Below, one piece after another: positions 55,859 through 64,000 of a DNA stretch of 64,000 nt. Under the pieces are notes generated by a model. It was not told the DNA's origin, ran no database searches, and saw nothing but the letters and a program-made list of their open reading frames with translations. The translations under genes were made by a program, and so were the position numbers. Source of the DNA: Ostrinia nubilalis (taxonomy: Eukaryota; Arthropoda; Insecta; Lepidoptera; Crambidae); contig NC_087111.1 of NCBI RefSeq assembly GCF_963855985.1, positions 1,059,001-1,123,000 on the forward strand, in the 5' to 3' direction. How positions within the stretch are numbered: position 1 is the stretch's first letter; each line of letters begins with the position of its first letter.

Positions 55859-56035
55859 GTGTGTCTAAACATCGAGCAGTTCAAAGAAGCCCACCTAGTC
55901 TTCCTCTGCCGTCACCGCAGTTCCAACGAGGCCAAGGACCGCGCCGAGCGACCCTTCGCGCTCTCATACTTACGGCTGATGCAGCGAGAGGGTACCACCA
56001 CGCCCGACATTAACCACAGCCTGTGCGTGTACAAG
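55859..56035 (+). CDS. mbc: mbc/DOCK exon 12 (DHR-1)
   Basis: Acceptor TTCTTTTGTCCCAG, 59 codons, donor AAG|GTGAGT (phase 0). It reads VCLNIEQFKEAHLVFLCRHR, SSNEAKDRAERPFALSYLRL and TTTPDINHSLCVYK, matching HLRFTFRHRSSQDSKDKSEK...DGTTLRDGEHDLIVYK of DOCK1. Codon use is GC-rich. Its last 38 codons recur as three further exon-like copies. Confidence 0.92.
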
Positions 56036-56090
56036 GTGAGTGGCTCCTGTGTTACTGTGCTCGTGGCAGTGTTACTGTGCTATACCACAG

Positions 56091-56204
56091 CCCAACGAGG
56101 CCAAGGACCGCGCCGAGCGACCCTTCGCGCTCTCATACTTACGGCTGATGCAGCGCGAAGGCACCACCACGCCCGACATCAACCACAGCCTGTGCGTGTA
56201 CAAG
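56091..56204 (+). CDS. mbc: mbc exon 12 tandem copy 1 (38 codons, in phase)
   Basis: TATACCACAG|CCC and AAG|GTGAGT bound 38 codons, PNEAKDRAERPFALSYLRLM onward to LCVYK, phase 0 at both ends. Preceded by a 55-nt intron (56036-56090). Compared with exon 12 the shared region differs only synonymously (CGA/CGC, GAG/GAA, GGT/GGC, ATT/ATC). It could be spliced in as a repeat, used alternatively or skipped; all keep the frame. Confidence 0.6.
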
Positions 56205-56259
56205 GTGAGTGGCTCCTGTGTTACTGTGCTCGTGGCAGTGTTACTGTGCTATACCACAG

Positions 56260-56373
56260 CCCAACGAGGCCAAGGACCGCGCCGAGCGACCCTTCGCGCT
56301 CTCATACTTACGGCTGATGCAGCGCGAAGGCACCACCACGCCCGACATCAACCACAGCCTGTGCGTGTACAAG
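56260..56373 (+). CDS. mbc: mbc exon 12 tandem copy 2 (38 codons, in phase)
   Basis: Identical in exon and 55-nt intron to the copy at 56091-56204 (169-bp period), so a very recent or homogenised duplication. Acceptor, donor and phase are kept. Confidence 0.6.
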
Positions 56374-56428
56374 GTGAGTGGCTCCTGTGTTACTGTGCTC
56401 GTGGCAGTGTTACTGTGCTATACCACAG

Positions 56429-56542
56429 CCCAACGAGGCCAAGGACCGCGCCGAGCGACCCTTCGCGCTCTCATACTTACGGCTGATGCAGCGCGAAGGC
56501 ACCACCACGCCCGACATCAACCACAGCCTGTGCGTCTACAAG
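56429..56542 (+). CDS. mbc: mbc exon 12 tandem copy 3 (38 codons, in phase)
   Basis: Same as the previous copies apart from a synonymous GTG/GTC near the end; donor AAG|GTGAGT. It is followed by a 24-bp minisatellite rather than the 55-nt intron. Confidence 0.6.
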
Positions 56543-56926
56543 GTGAGTGTTCCTGCGTTCCTGGTTTCCGTGTTCCTGGACGGTCGCAGTGTTCCTGTGC
56601 TTCTGTCAGTGTTACTGTGCCGTTACCAATGTTCCTGTGCCGTCTTCAGTGTTCCTGTGCCGTCTTCAGTGTTCCTGTGTTAGTCCCAGTGTTCCTGTGC
56701 CGTTGCCAGTATTTCTGTGCCTGCATTAGTGTTTCTGTGCCTGCACCAGTTTTCCTGGGCCGGCGCCAGTGTTCCTGTGCTGGTTCTAATGTTCCTGTGA
56801 TGACCCCAGTAGTTGTGTGTCGGCCTCAGTGTTCCTGTACAGGCCCCAGTGTTTATATGCCGGTTACAGTGTTCCTGTTCTGGCCACAGTGTTCTTGTGG
56901 CAGCGTCAGTTTAACTGTGCTGGTAA
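56543..56926 (+). repeat. 24-bp minisatellite after exon-12 array
   Basis: About 16 diverged units of type CAGTGTTCCTGTGCCG(T/C)... The 55-nt introns inside the exon-12 array contain the same phrases (CTCCTGTGTTACTGTGC, GCAGTGTTACTGTGC), so intron and minisatellite share an origin. All three forward frames stay open for long stretches because of composition; not a gene. Confidence 0.8.
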
Positions 56927-57203
56927 TAAATAAATAAATAAATAAAATCTTTGGACAATTTCACACAGCGCCAGCTAGCCCCAAAGTAAGCAACTCAATG
57001 CTTGTGTTATGGGTGCTAGCTTAACGGATATACTACTTATATACTTTTTTTTTTATTAAATACATACATATTATACATATTTACACCCAGACCCGTCACA
57101 GAAATTAAAATTCATCATTTCAATTTCTGCCCGGCCGGGAATCGAACCCGGGACCTCTCGGCATAGAGTAGTCCGTTCTGAACCACTACACCAAACGGCC
57201 GAC
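56923..57203 (-). mobile_element. tRNA-derived SINE (family A), minus strand
   Basis: On the minus strand: GTCGGCCGTTTGGTGTAGTG head, B box GGTTCGATTCCC, body GGGTCTGGGTG, tail (TTTA)n. Homologous to 1945-2220. Confidence 0.85.
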
Positions 57204-57677
57204 AAAAATAAATAAGAAATAAACAATGCTGGCGGCAGTGTCTCCAGTAGCCGTCACCAGTGTTTGTTTGACCAATGAACGTCGCGCACAATAGCCGCCG
57301 GTGTTTGTGGTTGGTGCCCCTTTTGTGCGGAGTCTTAATGCCACAGTGTTTAGTTTGTCTAGCTGTTGTCCTTACCATTCAGTTTAGGCCGCTTTCACAT
57401 TAGGGCGTGAGAAGCACGACATTAGCGCGCCTAAAGTCACCTTGTTGGTGTTTTTACGTGTGGCAAAATTTATACGTTTACTAAGTTGGCAACACTGTCT
57501 GTAGATGGCGTCCCTCCCGTGTGTATTTTGTTGTAACGAGAAAAAATAATAAAACTGCTAGTTTTGGAATAAGTATCACTTTTATTTATAAATCTTTCAA
57601 GACGCCTAAATGTGAAAGCGCTTTTAGATTGAAAAAAATCATAGGTTTTTCTTAACTTCTATATTCATTCCTCACAG

Positions 57678-57873
57678 ATAGACGCAAAACGCGCGTCGTC
57701 CCCATCAACAGTGGAGACAGAAGCCGCGGCAGCCTGTCTAGGCCTACCTTCGGAGAGGCACGAGCTCCCGGCGGGATCCGAACGCGGGCTCACACGAGGC
57801 GCGCTAAGCCTCGTCCACCGCGACACGCTTACCGTTGCTACTAAGCTGTGCTCTACGAAACTTACGCAGAGAG
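57678..57873 (+). CDS. mbc: mbc/DOCK exon 13
   Basis: Acceptor TTCATTCCTCACAG, 65 codons plus 1 nt, donor GAG|GTGAGT. It starts IDAKRASSPST, passes LGLPSERHELP and ends DTLTVATKLCSTKLTQR, matching the YLSLPSTKAEL...DSFQISTLVCSTKLTQN stretch of DOCK1 just after DHR-1. The 8 bp of the donor (GTGAGTGG) are duplicated at 59742 by a hAT insertion starting at intron base 9. Confidence 0.9.
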
Positions 57874-58249
57874 GTGAGTGGTAGGGAATGCAGAATCGGT
57901 TCTGGTTTGAGGAACCGGGTTTTTCGGGTCTGGTGATCATAAGAACCGGGAGCCCCGGTTTTTTCGGTTCTTTCGGTTCCAAAAAAACAATATTTTGATT
58001 ATGTTTTTTTTTTATTGAAATAACACTTCTTTGAATAGACTAGGAATAATCAACAAACATGATTTACAATATTTTTCTATTTTTACTAAATTCTACTCCC
58101 AAAAATAAAAAAAAGTAAAATAATTAGTTTTCAATTGAGGTACCACAATCAGTCTTTTTCATCCAACTTATCGATATATTTGACTATTTATATATTGACT
58201 GTCAGATGCAAAGCAAATAAAGGAGAAGTAGTGTTGCCAACTCTCACAC

Positions 58250-59405
58250 AAAAATATCATCATCATCATCATTTAATTTTATACCATAGGATAGGTAGGA
58301 CGTCCACTGCTGAACATAAACCTCCTCCAATGCTTTCCATGTTGATCGATTGGTAGCGGCCTGCGTCCAGCGCTTCCCTGCTACCTTTATGATGTCGTCG
58401 GTCCACCTTGTGGGTGGACGTTCCACGCTGCGTTTTCCGGTACGCGGCCTCCATTCCAGGACCTTCCTGCCCCATCGGCCGTCAGTTCTGCGTCCGGGTC
58501 GGGCTATGTCCGCTGAATCCGCTGACATAGAAATGAGGAGATCCGTAAATGAACTAAAGTCGCTACTTTAGTTCATTTACGGATCTCCTCATTTCTGATT
58601 CGATCTCATAAAGAAACACCGAGCATAGCCCTCTCCATAGCACGCTGTGCAACTTTGAGCTTCTGTATAAGGCCTATAGTGAGAGGCCACGTTTCCGAGC
58701 CATAAGTCATCACTGGTAACACACATTGGTTATAGACTTTCGTCCTCAGGCACTGAGGTATTTTGGATGAAAAGGTGTTGCGTAGTTTGCCGAACGCTGC
58801 CTAGCCGAGTTGGATTCGACGATTGACTCCCTTTTCGAAATTGCACCTAGCTGGATCGTCAACAATCTCGAGGATTGAGCTCCCAACCGAAACTGGGTAG
58901 GGCGCAACATGGACATTGGACATAAGCTTTGTTTTGTCCATATTCATCCTCAGGCCTACCTGTTAGGAAACTCGATTAAGGTCTTTGAGCATTGTGCCAA
59001 GATCTTACAACGATTCTGCCATGACCACAATCAGTATCGTGGGCAAACCGAAGGTGAGTGATGTACCCGCCATTAATGTTTATGCCGAATCCTTTCCATT
59101 CAAGGAATTTGAAAGCGTCTTCCAATGCAGTGGTGAACAGTTTAGGAGATATAACATTTCCCTGCCTAACGCCTCACTGCAGAGGAATCGTCCTCGTGCT
59201 CTGCTCCTGTATTCGGACCGACATGGTGGCGTTTTTGTACAAGCACTTCAGCACCTCGATATACCGATAGTCAATACGGCACCGCTGAAGAGACTGTAAG
59301 CACTGCCCAAGACCCGAACGAATCGAAGACCTTCTCATAGTCTACGAACGCCAAGCATAGTGGCAAGTTATACTCGTCAATCTTCTGTATAACCTGTCGC
59401 AGCGT
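58250..59405 (-). pseudogene. Decayed RTE-like LINE, minus strand, nested
   Basis: From 59405 downward the minus strand encodes LCLAFVDYEKVFDS, LRFAHDTD (an altered FADD), then GKRSVERPPTRWTDDI and AATNRSTWKALEEVYVQQ, ending in (GATGAT)n near 58256. Several frameshifts and stops and the loss of the catalytic motif mean it is dead. A 68-bp perfect hairpin is inserted within it. Confidence 0.8.
58529..58596. repeat. Perfect 32-bp-arm hairpin
   Basis: AGAAATGAGGAGATCCGTAA... and its exact complement are separated by CGCT. It lies inside the LINE pseudogene, where it breaks the coding order, so it is either a tiny insertion or an inverted duplication of the local sequence. Confidence 0.75.
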
Positions 59406-59749
59406 AAGCGCAAACAAAAATATGCCAGCGATTTAAAAAAATTGTAAGAAAAATGCTTAAAATATTTACATATCTCATAAAAAAAAAACAAAATACAAAA
59501 CCAATAAGTAGGTAATCTTTATTAGTAGCTAATCTGATATCTTTAGGTTCTCTATACGTTCGCAATGTTCTTGTTACGACTCATGCCTAATACCTATAAC
59601 AGATTTTTAGATGAATATGCAAAACCCGAAAGTACCGAAAGAACCGGGTTTTGAATTTTTAAAACCCGGTTCTTAAGCTGTCGAAAAAACCCGGGTTTTC
59701 CCGGTTCTTTCGGTTCCGGGATTACCCGGGTACAAACCCTAGTGAGTGG

Positions 59750-60339
59750 TATATTTTATACAGGGTGTTAGGTAAATGGGTATATGAGCCGACACTAGCC
59801 CATGTTAACATGGGCATATAAATGGTATGGTGAAGTCAGAAAATTAATATCTTCATTTTAATTATTTTAATTTTCATACAAATAAAGTGCGATTTATTTC
59901 TGGATTTGTCGTCGAGTGAAACCTGATAGCACCTCTTCTCTCGCTCGCTCGCAATAAATTAGAATAAAGCTTAGGGTGGGTTGCACCATCTTACTTTAAC
60001 TTTGACAAACGTCAAAAATCTGTCAAACTCCATACAAAAAGCACCGGTTATCGTCATAGTTACCGTTAAAGTTTTGTGGTGCAACTCGGCCTTAGTATAA
60101 TGAGACGATGGGTGTCTTAATCACACTGAAAGAGCCCATATCGACTGAAAGAGCCCATATCGTCTAAAAGACTCAGGTTATCGTGAGCAAATTTAATATC
60201 CTCTAGTCTGTTTTGAAGTGAAATTATCTATCCGTTGATTTGTTGGGAAAAGAAAAAACAAAATCATATCCAAAACGTCTCGTTTATGAACACAAACTTA
60301 TAAATAAGCCGTAATGCTAAAAAAAATCCCTATTTCCAG
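59750..60339. other. mbc intron 13 remainder
   Basis: AT-rich intron; short inverted GTTGCACCATC / TGTGGTGCAAC phrases at about 59980-60092 suggest a small diverged MITE. No exon. Confidence 0.4.
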
Positions 60340-60488
60340 AGGAAATTCTGGGTGTGCTGAAGTGGAGCACTCACCACGCGGAAGGCACTCTGCGCGCGGC
60401 GCTCACGAGGCTTTTACACGTGCCCAGCGAAGAACTGGTGAAATTCCTGCAGGATATACTGGATGCGCTGTTTCATATCCTCACACAG
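60340..60488 (+). CDS. mbc: mbc/DOCK exon 14
   Basis: Acceptor CCTATTTCCAG; 2 nt complete Glu from exon 13, then 49 codons to donor CAG|GTATGT (phase 0). It reads EILGVLKWSTHH and SEELVKFLQDILDALFHILTQ, nearly the DOCK1 sequence LLGLLKWR...GEVVKFLQDTLDALFNIM. This is the last intact mbc exon in the window. Confidence 0.92.
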
Positions 60489-60717
60489 GTATGTACTTAT
60501 ACATCCCCAAGTAGCAACAGATTATCTTCATAAGGCATTGAATAGCTATGTAGATGTTACACCTTTTTATGAGCACACTTACGAGTTAGGCAGGTTATGA
60601 GTGAGAGACCATCATATCGGATGGATGAAGCAACCTCGATGCTCCGTCATCAGCCGATCCATACATTTTAGTAGCAAACAGACAGGTTTGTCGACCCATT
60701 TATAGTGTTGTTGTATA

Positions 60718-60923
60718 GTTTGGTCTGCGAGCACGTAGAATTTTGTCCAATGACCCCAAGCTACCCATCCTTATCGCTCGCGCGTAATTATGTTGCTGTC
60801 GCGACTGCGACTGGCACCCGCAGTGAGTGTGCGAGCGCGACAGCAACATAATTACGCGCGAGCGACAAGGATGGGTAGCTTGGGGTCATTGGACAAAATT
60901 CTACGCGTTCACAGACCGGACTT
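60718..60923. mobile_element. Palindromic TA-MITE family Y, copy 5
   Basis: 206-bp palindrome with arms ACGTAGAATTTTGTCCAATG / CATTGGACAAAATTCTACGC and TA flanks (60716-60717, 60924-60925). It lies in intron 14. Confidence 0.8.
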
Positions 60924-61043
60924 TAGCAACTAATAAGCAGGCACTCACCCACACATGTTTACCTTAGACAAGTAATGGCGATATAGTGTCTACCAAATTA
61001 TTTTGAATCTTATTGCCTTGTCTTACGACTGCTTCCACCCCAG

Positions 61044-61316
61044 GTGGAGGAAGATGTAGGTCAGCGGTTCCCAAACTTACTTTGAGAATAAATTCTTTTT
61101 TAGCGACCCCATTTTTGTAGTCAAGAGTCGAGTGCTCAGTCGGTGTCTAAGAGTCCTCCTAGTAGATGATATTATAAATCGCCTCCCAAGCCTCTACACA
61201 ATGCCCCGATTTTTTTCCGGGGTCTCTTACCGCCCCCCTTTAAGCCTGCAGCGCCCACAAGGGGGCGTTATCGCTCACTTTGGGAAAGACTGATGTAGGT
61301 GAATACAGCGAGAACA
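61044..61316 (+). pseudogene. mbc: Interrupted mbc/DOCK exon 15
   Basis: A strong acceptor (CTGCTTCCACCCCAG) is followed in phase 0 by GTG GAG GAA GAT GTA GGT (VEEDVG), then a MITE, then GAATACAGCGAGAACATA (EYSENI). VEEDVGEYSENI fits the residues after DALFNI.. in DOCK proteins. The MITE breaks the exon after 18 nt; read through, the frame stops at TGA 61083-61085. Past about 61316 the sequence is LINE leader. If real, this allele encodes a DOCK protein lacking the DHR-2 GEF domain. Confidence 0.5.
61062..61292. mobile_element. hAT-type MITE in exon 15
   Basis: Begins CAGCGGTTCCCAAAC and ends CACTTTGGGAAAGACTG, flanked by a perfect 8-bp duplication ATGTAGGT (61054-61061, 61293-61300). The CAG...GGTTCCCAAA terminus and 8-bp TSD are classic hAT. 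231 bp, no transposase. Confidence 0.88.
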
Positions 61317-62570
61317 TAACCCACCACCACCCATGGTTCTTCCTGCCTCACGGCGTACGAACCGAATCTCGGGAGAGCGCGCGGGTACTTGCTCTGGGCT
61401 CCTTTCCCCGGGCGCTTTGCTTGACTCCCTACAAATTTCTCTGATCCATGTCCCTTCTCATAGTCAATTCTCCCCCTTCTGGGGCTTGACACCACAAATA
61501 CGGTACTTCGCGTCGGGCTGCTATCGTTGATAAATGTCATCACTTCTTCTCATAACTTCGGCTGATTGTGTGCCAGGAGTGCGCAAACTCGCGCAGCGCG
61601 ATCCAGTTACTGCGACTACTCGTGAGGTCCTGGTGGTAAACAACTTTATTTTGAATCTTATTGCCTTATCGATTGGGGAACAAAACCGCACCTGCACTCC
61701 ATGTTTAAGCCATCCAAGAATCCCCACCTGACCAGATTGTCCTTACTACGGCCAACCTGCGTCCGAAGTCTATTTAAAGACTTCCAGGTAAACCAGGGGA
61801 GCTCATGTCCAGGTGGAGGACTCTCAGACATAGGGACAAAAGGGCAGGGGAGATCAGCTCTCTCGCGCCATATCCTGTCATTCATCGCAAGTCGCTAGCA
61901 CGTAGAGGTTGTGTGAAGTTCCGATCGCTCTCGCAAAAGTACCCTCTTTTGAATAAAATGCCCAAATCTAAGTTACGTCGATGTGATAAGTGCCAAAACA
62001 CAGTGACAAAAATCTCACCAGGACTGGAATGCAGTAAGTGTGATAAGCTGGTGCACGCTAAAGCCGAGTGCTCAGGATTGTCTAGTAAACAAATCTCGGC
62101 ACTTCGTAACACTAGCAACCTAGAGTGGAAGTAACGAATGCCAACAAGATTCCCCGCCAAGGTCATCATTCATAGCTCCTGAGGACGAGGAAGACGATAC
62201 CGAGAGTTCTATTCTAAAATCTGCTAACCCTACCATTGATGTGAAGAAACTTCTAAGTGACATCTCTATCGAAGTTGAACGAGCCATCAAAAAAGAGCTC
62301 CGCCAGCTGAATGAAAACTTAGAACTGTACGCGGACAAGATGTGCTACATAGAACAAGAGAACAGAGAGTTAAAAGAGAAGGTAAAGAATTTAGAAAATA
62401 TAAACAAGCATCTATCAAATAATAACAAAAATCTTGAAACACGAGTTGCAGCCCTTGAGCAGAGACATAGTGAATTTGAGCAAAGTCAACTAAGTAAGCA
62501 CGTAGAAATCGTAGGAATACCACCACAACAAAAAGAAAACATAAACCAGATTGTTTCAAAAATTGCACTA

Positions 62571-63485
62571 TAGCCTGACCAGGAACATAAAAACCCTGGC
62601 ATAGAGGCGCTTCAATTGCATTTGATAGTGCAACACTGAGTACAGTCGTACCTGTGTTAAATTAATAGGCTAACTTTATGTATCAGGATTCAGGATTACG
62701 GGCTAATTTGATATTTTCATGAATTAACAAAAAAATATTATTATAGGTAGTTTAAATAAATTAAATGAAAACATCAATCGAGCTAGTAGGATTTATTTTA
62801 TTATTCAAATCAAATCAAATCAAATCAAATTTCTTTATTTGCGTAATTCCAGGTACATAAGTGGTCTTACATAGATTTGGTAGGTTTCACTGAAATTTGC
62901 TCAAACTAGGAAGCGTGCAAATATTAAAAAGAGTAGTAGACTTTATATCGAAAATAATACTAACATGTCATATTACATTAATCCATCAATAATCAAATTC
63001 AGAACTTGAATATTCAACTGCAATGTCTGCTCATGAACGCTACAAACTCGGTACTTCTTTCCCAATTCCATAAAATTCAACACTTAGAAAGTGACAAAAA
63101 ACTTTAAAATAGGTAGTTGAAACAAACCACAGCTAATTTTCATAGTGGACTGTACTATACGATAAACATGTCAGTCAATTTGACACCCTTGTCGGAAAAA
63201 TTATTCAATGAAAATATTGTCCGAACCCTTATTATTTCTCTTCGACAAATACTTGAACACATTGTGAACCACTTTTATTTCACGACTATAAAAAGATTTT
63301 AGCAATTTAATTCACAAAATCAATTGCGCACATTTAAAATAAAGTTTGTTTACACTTTGACAGCAATAGACTGACATGCAAGGTGACATGTCAATGAAGT
63401 TTTCAGTTACTGTTGCCATTAAAAGAAATTAGTACCATTAGTTTTCCGCAACATGGCGAGGGTTTTTATGTTCCTGGTCAGGCTA
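62571..63485. mobile_element. Tc1/mariner-like MITE in LINE ORF1
   Basis: 915 bp with 27-bp perfect inverted ends (TAGCCTGACCAGGAACATAA... / ...TTATGTTCCTGGTCAGGCTA) and TA at both flanks (62569-62570, 63486-63487). Dropping it with one TA restores frame continuity in ORF1. A minus-strand retroposon tail with (CAAAT)n at about 62805-62860 is nested inside. Confidence 0.85.
62805..62870 (-). repeat. Retroposon tail with (ATTTG)n
   Basis: On the minus strand: TACGCAAATAAAGAAATTTG followed by repeated ATTTG. It looks like the AATAAA-plus-pentamer tail of a LINE, nested in the MITE. The 5' extent is not determined. Confidence 0.5.
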
Positions 63486-64000
63486 TAAAACTGAAACTTG
63501 ACACAAAACTGGTGAAATCTGCCAGCAGAATAAATACCTATAAGGGAAAAGCATCCTCCATCAAGATAGAACTTACTGACGAACAAGAACAACACCTGTG
63601 GCTCCAAAGTGCACGCACGACGAGTATCATACTCAAGGATATAACCCCAGAAATACAAGATAATACAGAAAACGATAAGATTATCATAAGACCGGCCCTA
63701 ACCAACTTCAACAAAGAACTCCTCTGGCAAGCTAAGCAAAATCTCAAGGACGCAGGATTCAAATACATCTGGCAAAAGAACGGAAAAATATTGGCTAGAA
63801 AGGACGACAAGGAGAAGGTACTACATATTCGCAATACTGAAGATATAAAAAAACTAACAGGAATTGTAAAGAAAGAATAAGTATCTTATCTGGTTCCTAC
63901 TCTTATTCTTAACTATTCATATTTGGCTACATATTATAAATACTAATTGCTTACAACTTCCTCTATAAATGGCCTCCAATATAAATGAACTTAAAAATGT

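Larger units (their letters stand above)
57882..59741. mobile_element. hAT-like element inserted beside the exon-13 donor
   Basis: Begins TAGGGAATGC and ends CAAACCCTA, flanked by perfect 8-bp GTGAGTGG (57874-57881, 59742-59749). Its ends contain repeated GGTTCTTTCGGTTCC phrases. The 1860 bp include a nested minus-strand RTE fragment (58250-59405). No transposase seen. Confidence 0.75.
61958..63880 (+). pseudogene. CR1-like ORF1 (PHD finger, coiled coil), disrupted
   Basis: Starts MPKSKLRRCDKCQNTVTK, with C-x2-C pairs and a C-x2-C...H (LECSKCDKLVH) of a PHD-like finger. A one-base insertion near 62130 makes a stop; the following frame gives an acidic linker and a coiled coil (ENRELKEKVKNLENINKHLS). 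It stops at the MITE (62571-63485) and resumes after it with KLDTKLVKSASRINTY, SSIKIELTDEQ and FKYIWQKNGKILARK, the typical LINE ORF1 C-terminus. Two lesions mean no full-length protein. Confidence 0.8.
61317..64000 (+). mobile_element. CR1-like LINE, 5' part (runs off the window)
   Basis: A ~640-bp GC-richer leader leads to an ORF1 with a PHD-type zinc finger and coiled coil (61958-63880) and probably the ORF2 start near 63970. A TA-flanked MITE splits ORF1. The 5' boundary near 61316 is approximate and no TSD can be checked because the 3' end is outside. Confidence 0.65.

Noticed and set aside
56040..56937. Long overlapping open frames (up to 242 codons) rich in Cys, Val and Pro
   Set aside because: They come from reading through the exon-12 tandem array and the 24-bp minisatellite in the wrong frame. 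Low-complexity repetition keeps all frames open, and no domain is present.
38524..60488. Assignment of the host gene to the DOCK3/4 (sponge) class
   Set aside because: The exons encoding TSTYRL, KREKVYLVCHVVRIG and GLWVSLQLVEGD fit DOCK1/Myoblast city better than DOCK3/4. The decision is by memory of the families and a search could overturn it.
1..64000. CRISPR arrays, bacterial operons, ribosome binding sites or origins
   Set aside because: Spliced exons, SINEs, LINEs and MITEs show this is eukaryotic nuclear DNA; the regular repeats are exon arrays or minisatellites.

Overview
This is an AT-rich, repeat-packed eukaryotic nuclear window. It looks lepidopteran (moth or butterfly). The reasons are tRNA-derived SINEs, RTE-like LINE tails ending in GATGAT or TTATTATT repeats, a Helitron ending CAGCTAG|T, piggyBac-like TTAA elements and many short inverted-repeat elements. 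I could run no database search, so the organism and family names come from recognition alone.

Only one host gene is visible: the plus-strand 5' half of a DOCK-family guanine nucleotide exchange factor, most like Dock180/Myoblast city (mbc). Exon 1 (20817-20862, with the ATG) is joined across a 17.7 kb first intron to thirteen further exons (38524-60488). Their splice phases agree at every junction. They encode the N-terminal SH3 domain, the helical linker and the DHR-1 (C2-like) domain. A fifteenth exon starts at 61044 but is interrupted after 18 nt by a hAT-type MITE and soon after by a CR1-like LINE. The catalytic DHR-2 region is not in the window.

The most unusual feature is that the 3' parts of four different exons of this one gene, each with its splice donor and following intron, have been tandemly copied. 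Exon 4 has 1 extra copy, exon 6 has 10, exon 10 about 5, and exon 12 has 3. The exon-6 copies differ almost only at synonymous positions and all keep a GT donor. The exon-12 copies have in-phase acceptors and donors separated by 55-nt introns. Mobile elements later inserted into three of the four duplicated regions.

The rest is layered mobile DNA. 1-20.6 kb holds a Harbinger-like MITE, a SINE, a piggyBac-like MITE, a 7 kb hAT-like element (8-bp TSD) carrying a full-length OTU-endonuclease-RT LINE (5379-10802) and a Helitron, a truncated CR1/Jockey-type LINE, a poly-A retroposon and a MULE-like element with a nested SINE. Intron 1 holds a complete RTE-like LINE (21995-26242) whose ORF2 lies in the -1 frame behind a canonical slippery heptamer, plus several MITEs. 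From 32.8 kb on, three copies of a ~515-bp element with perfect 7-bp target duplications and a small conserved ORF occur. 52-54.4 kb is a 2.3 kb fold-back element. The window ends inside a CR1-like LINE whose ORF1 is split by a TA-flanked MITE.
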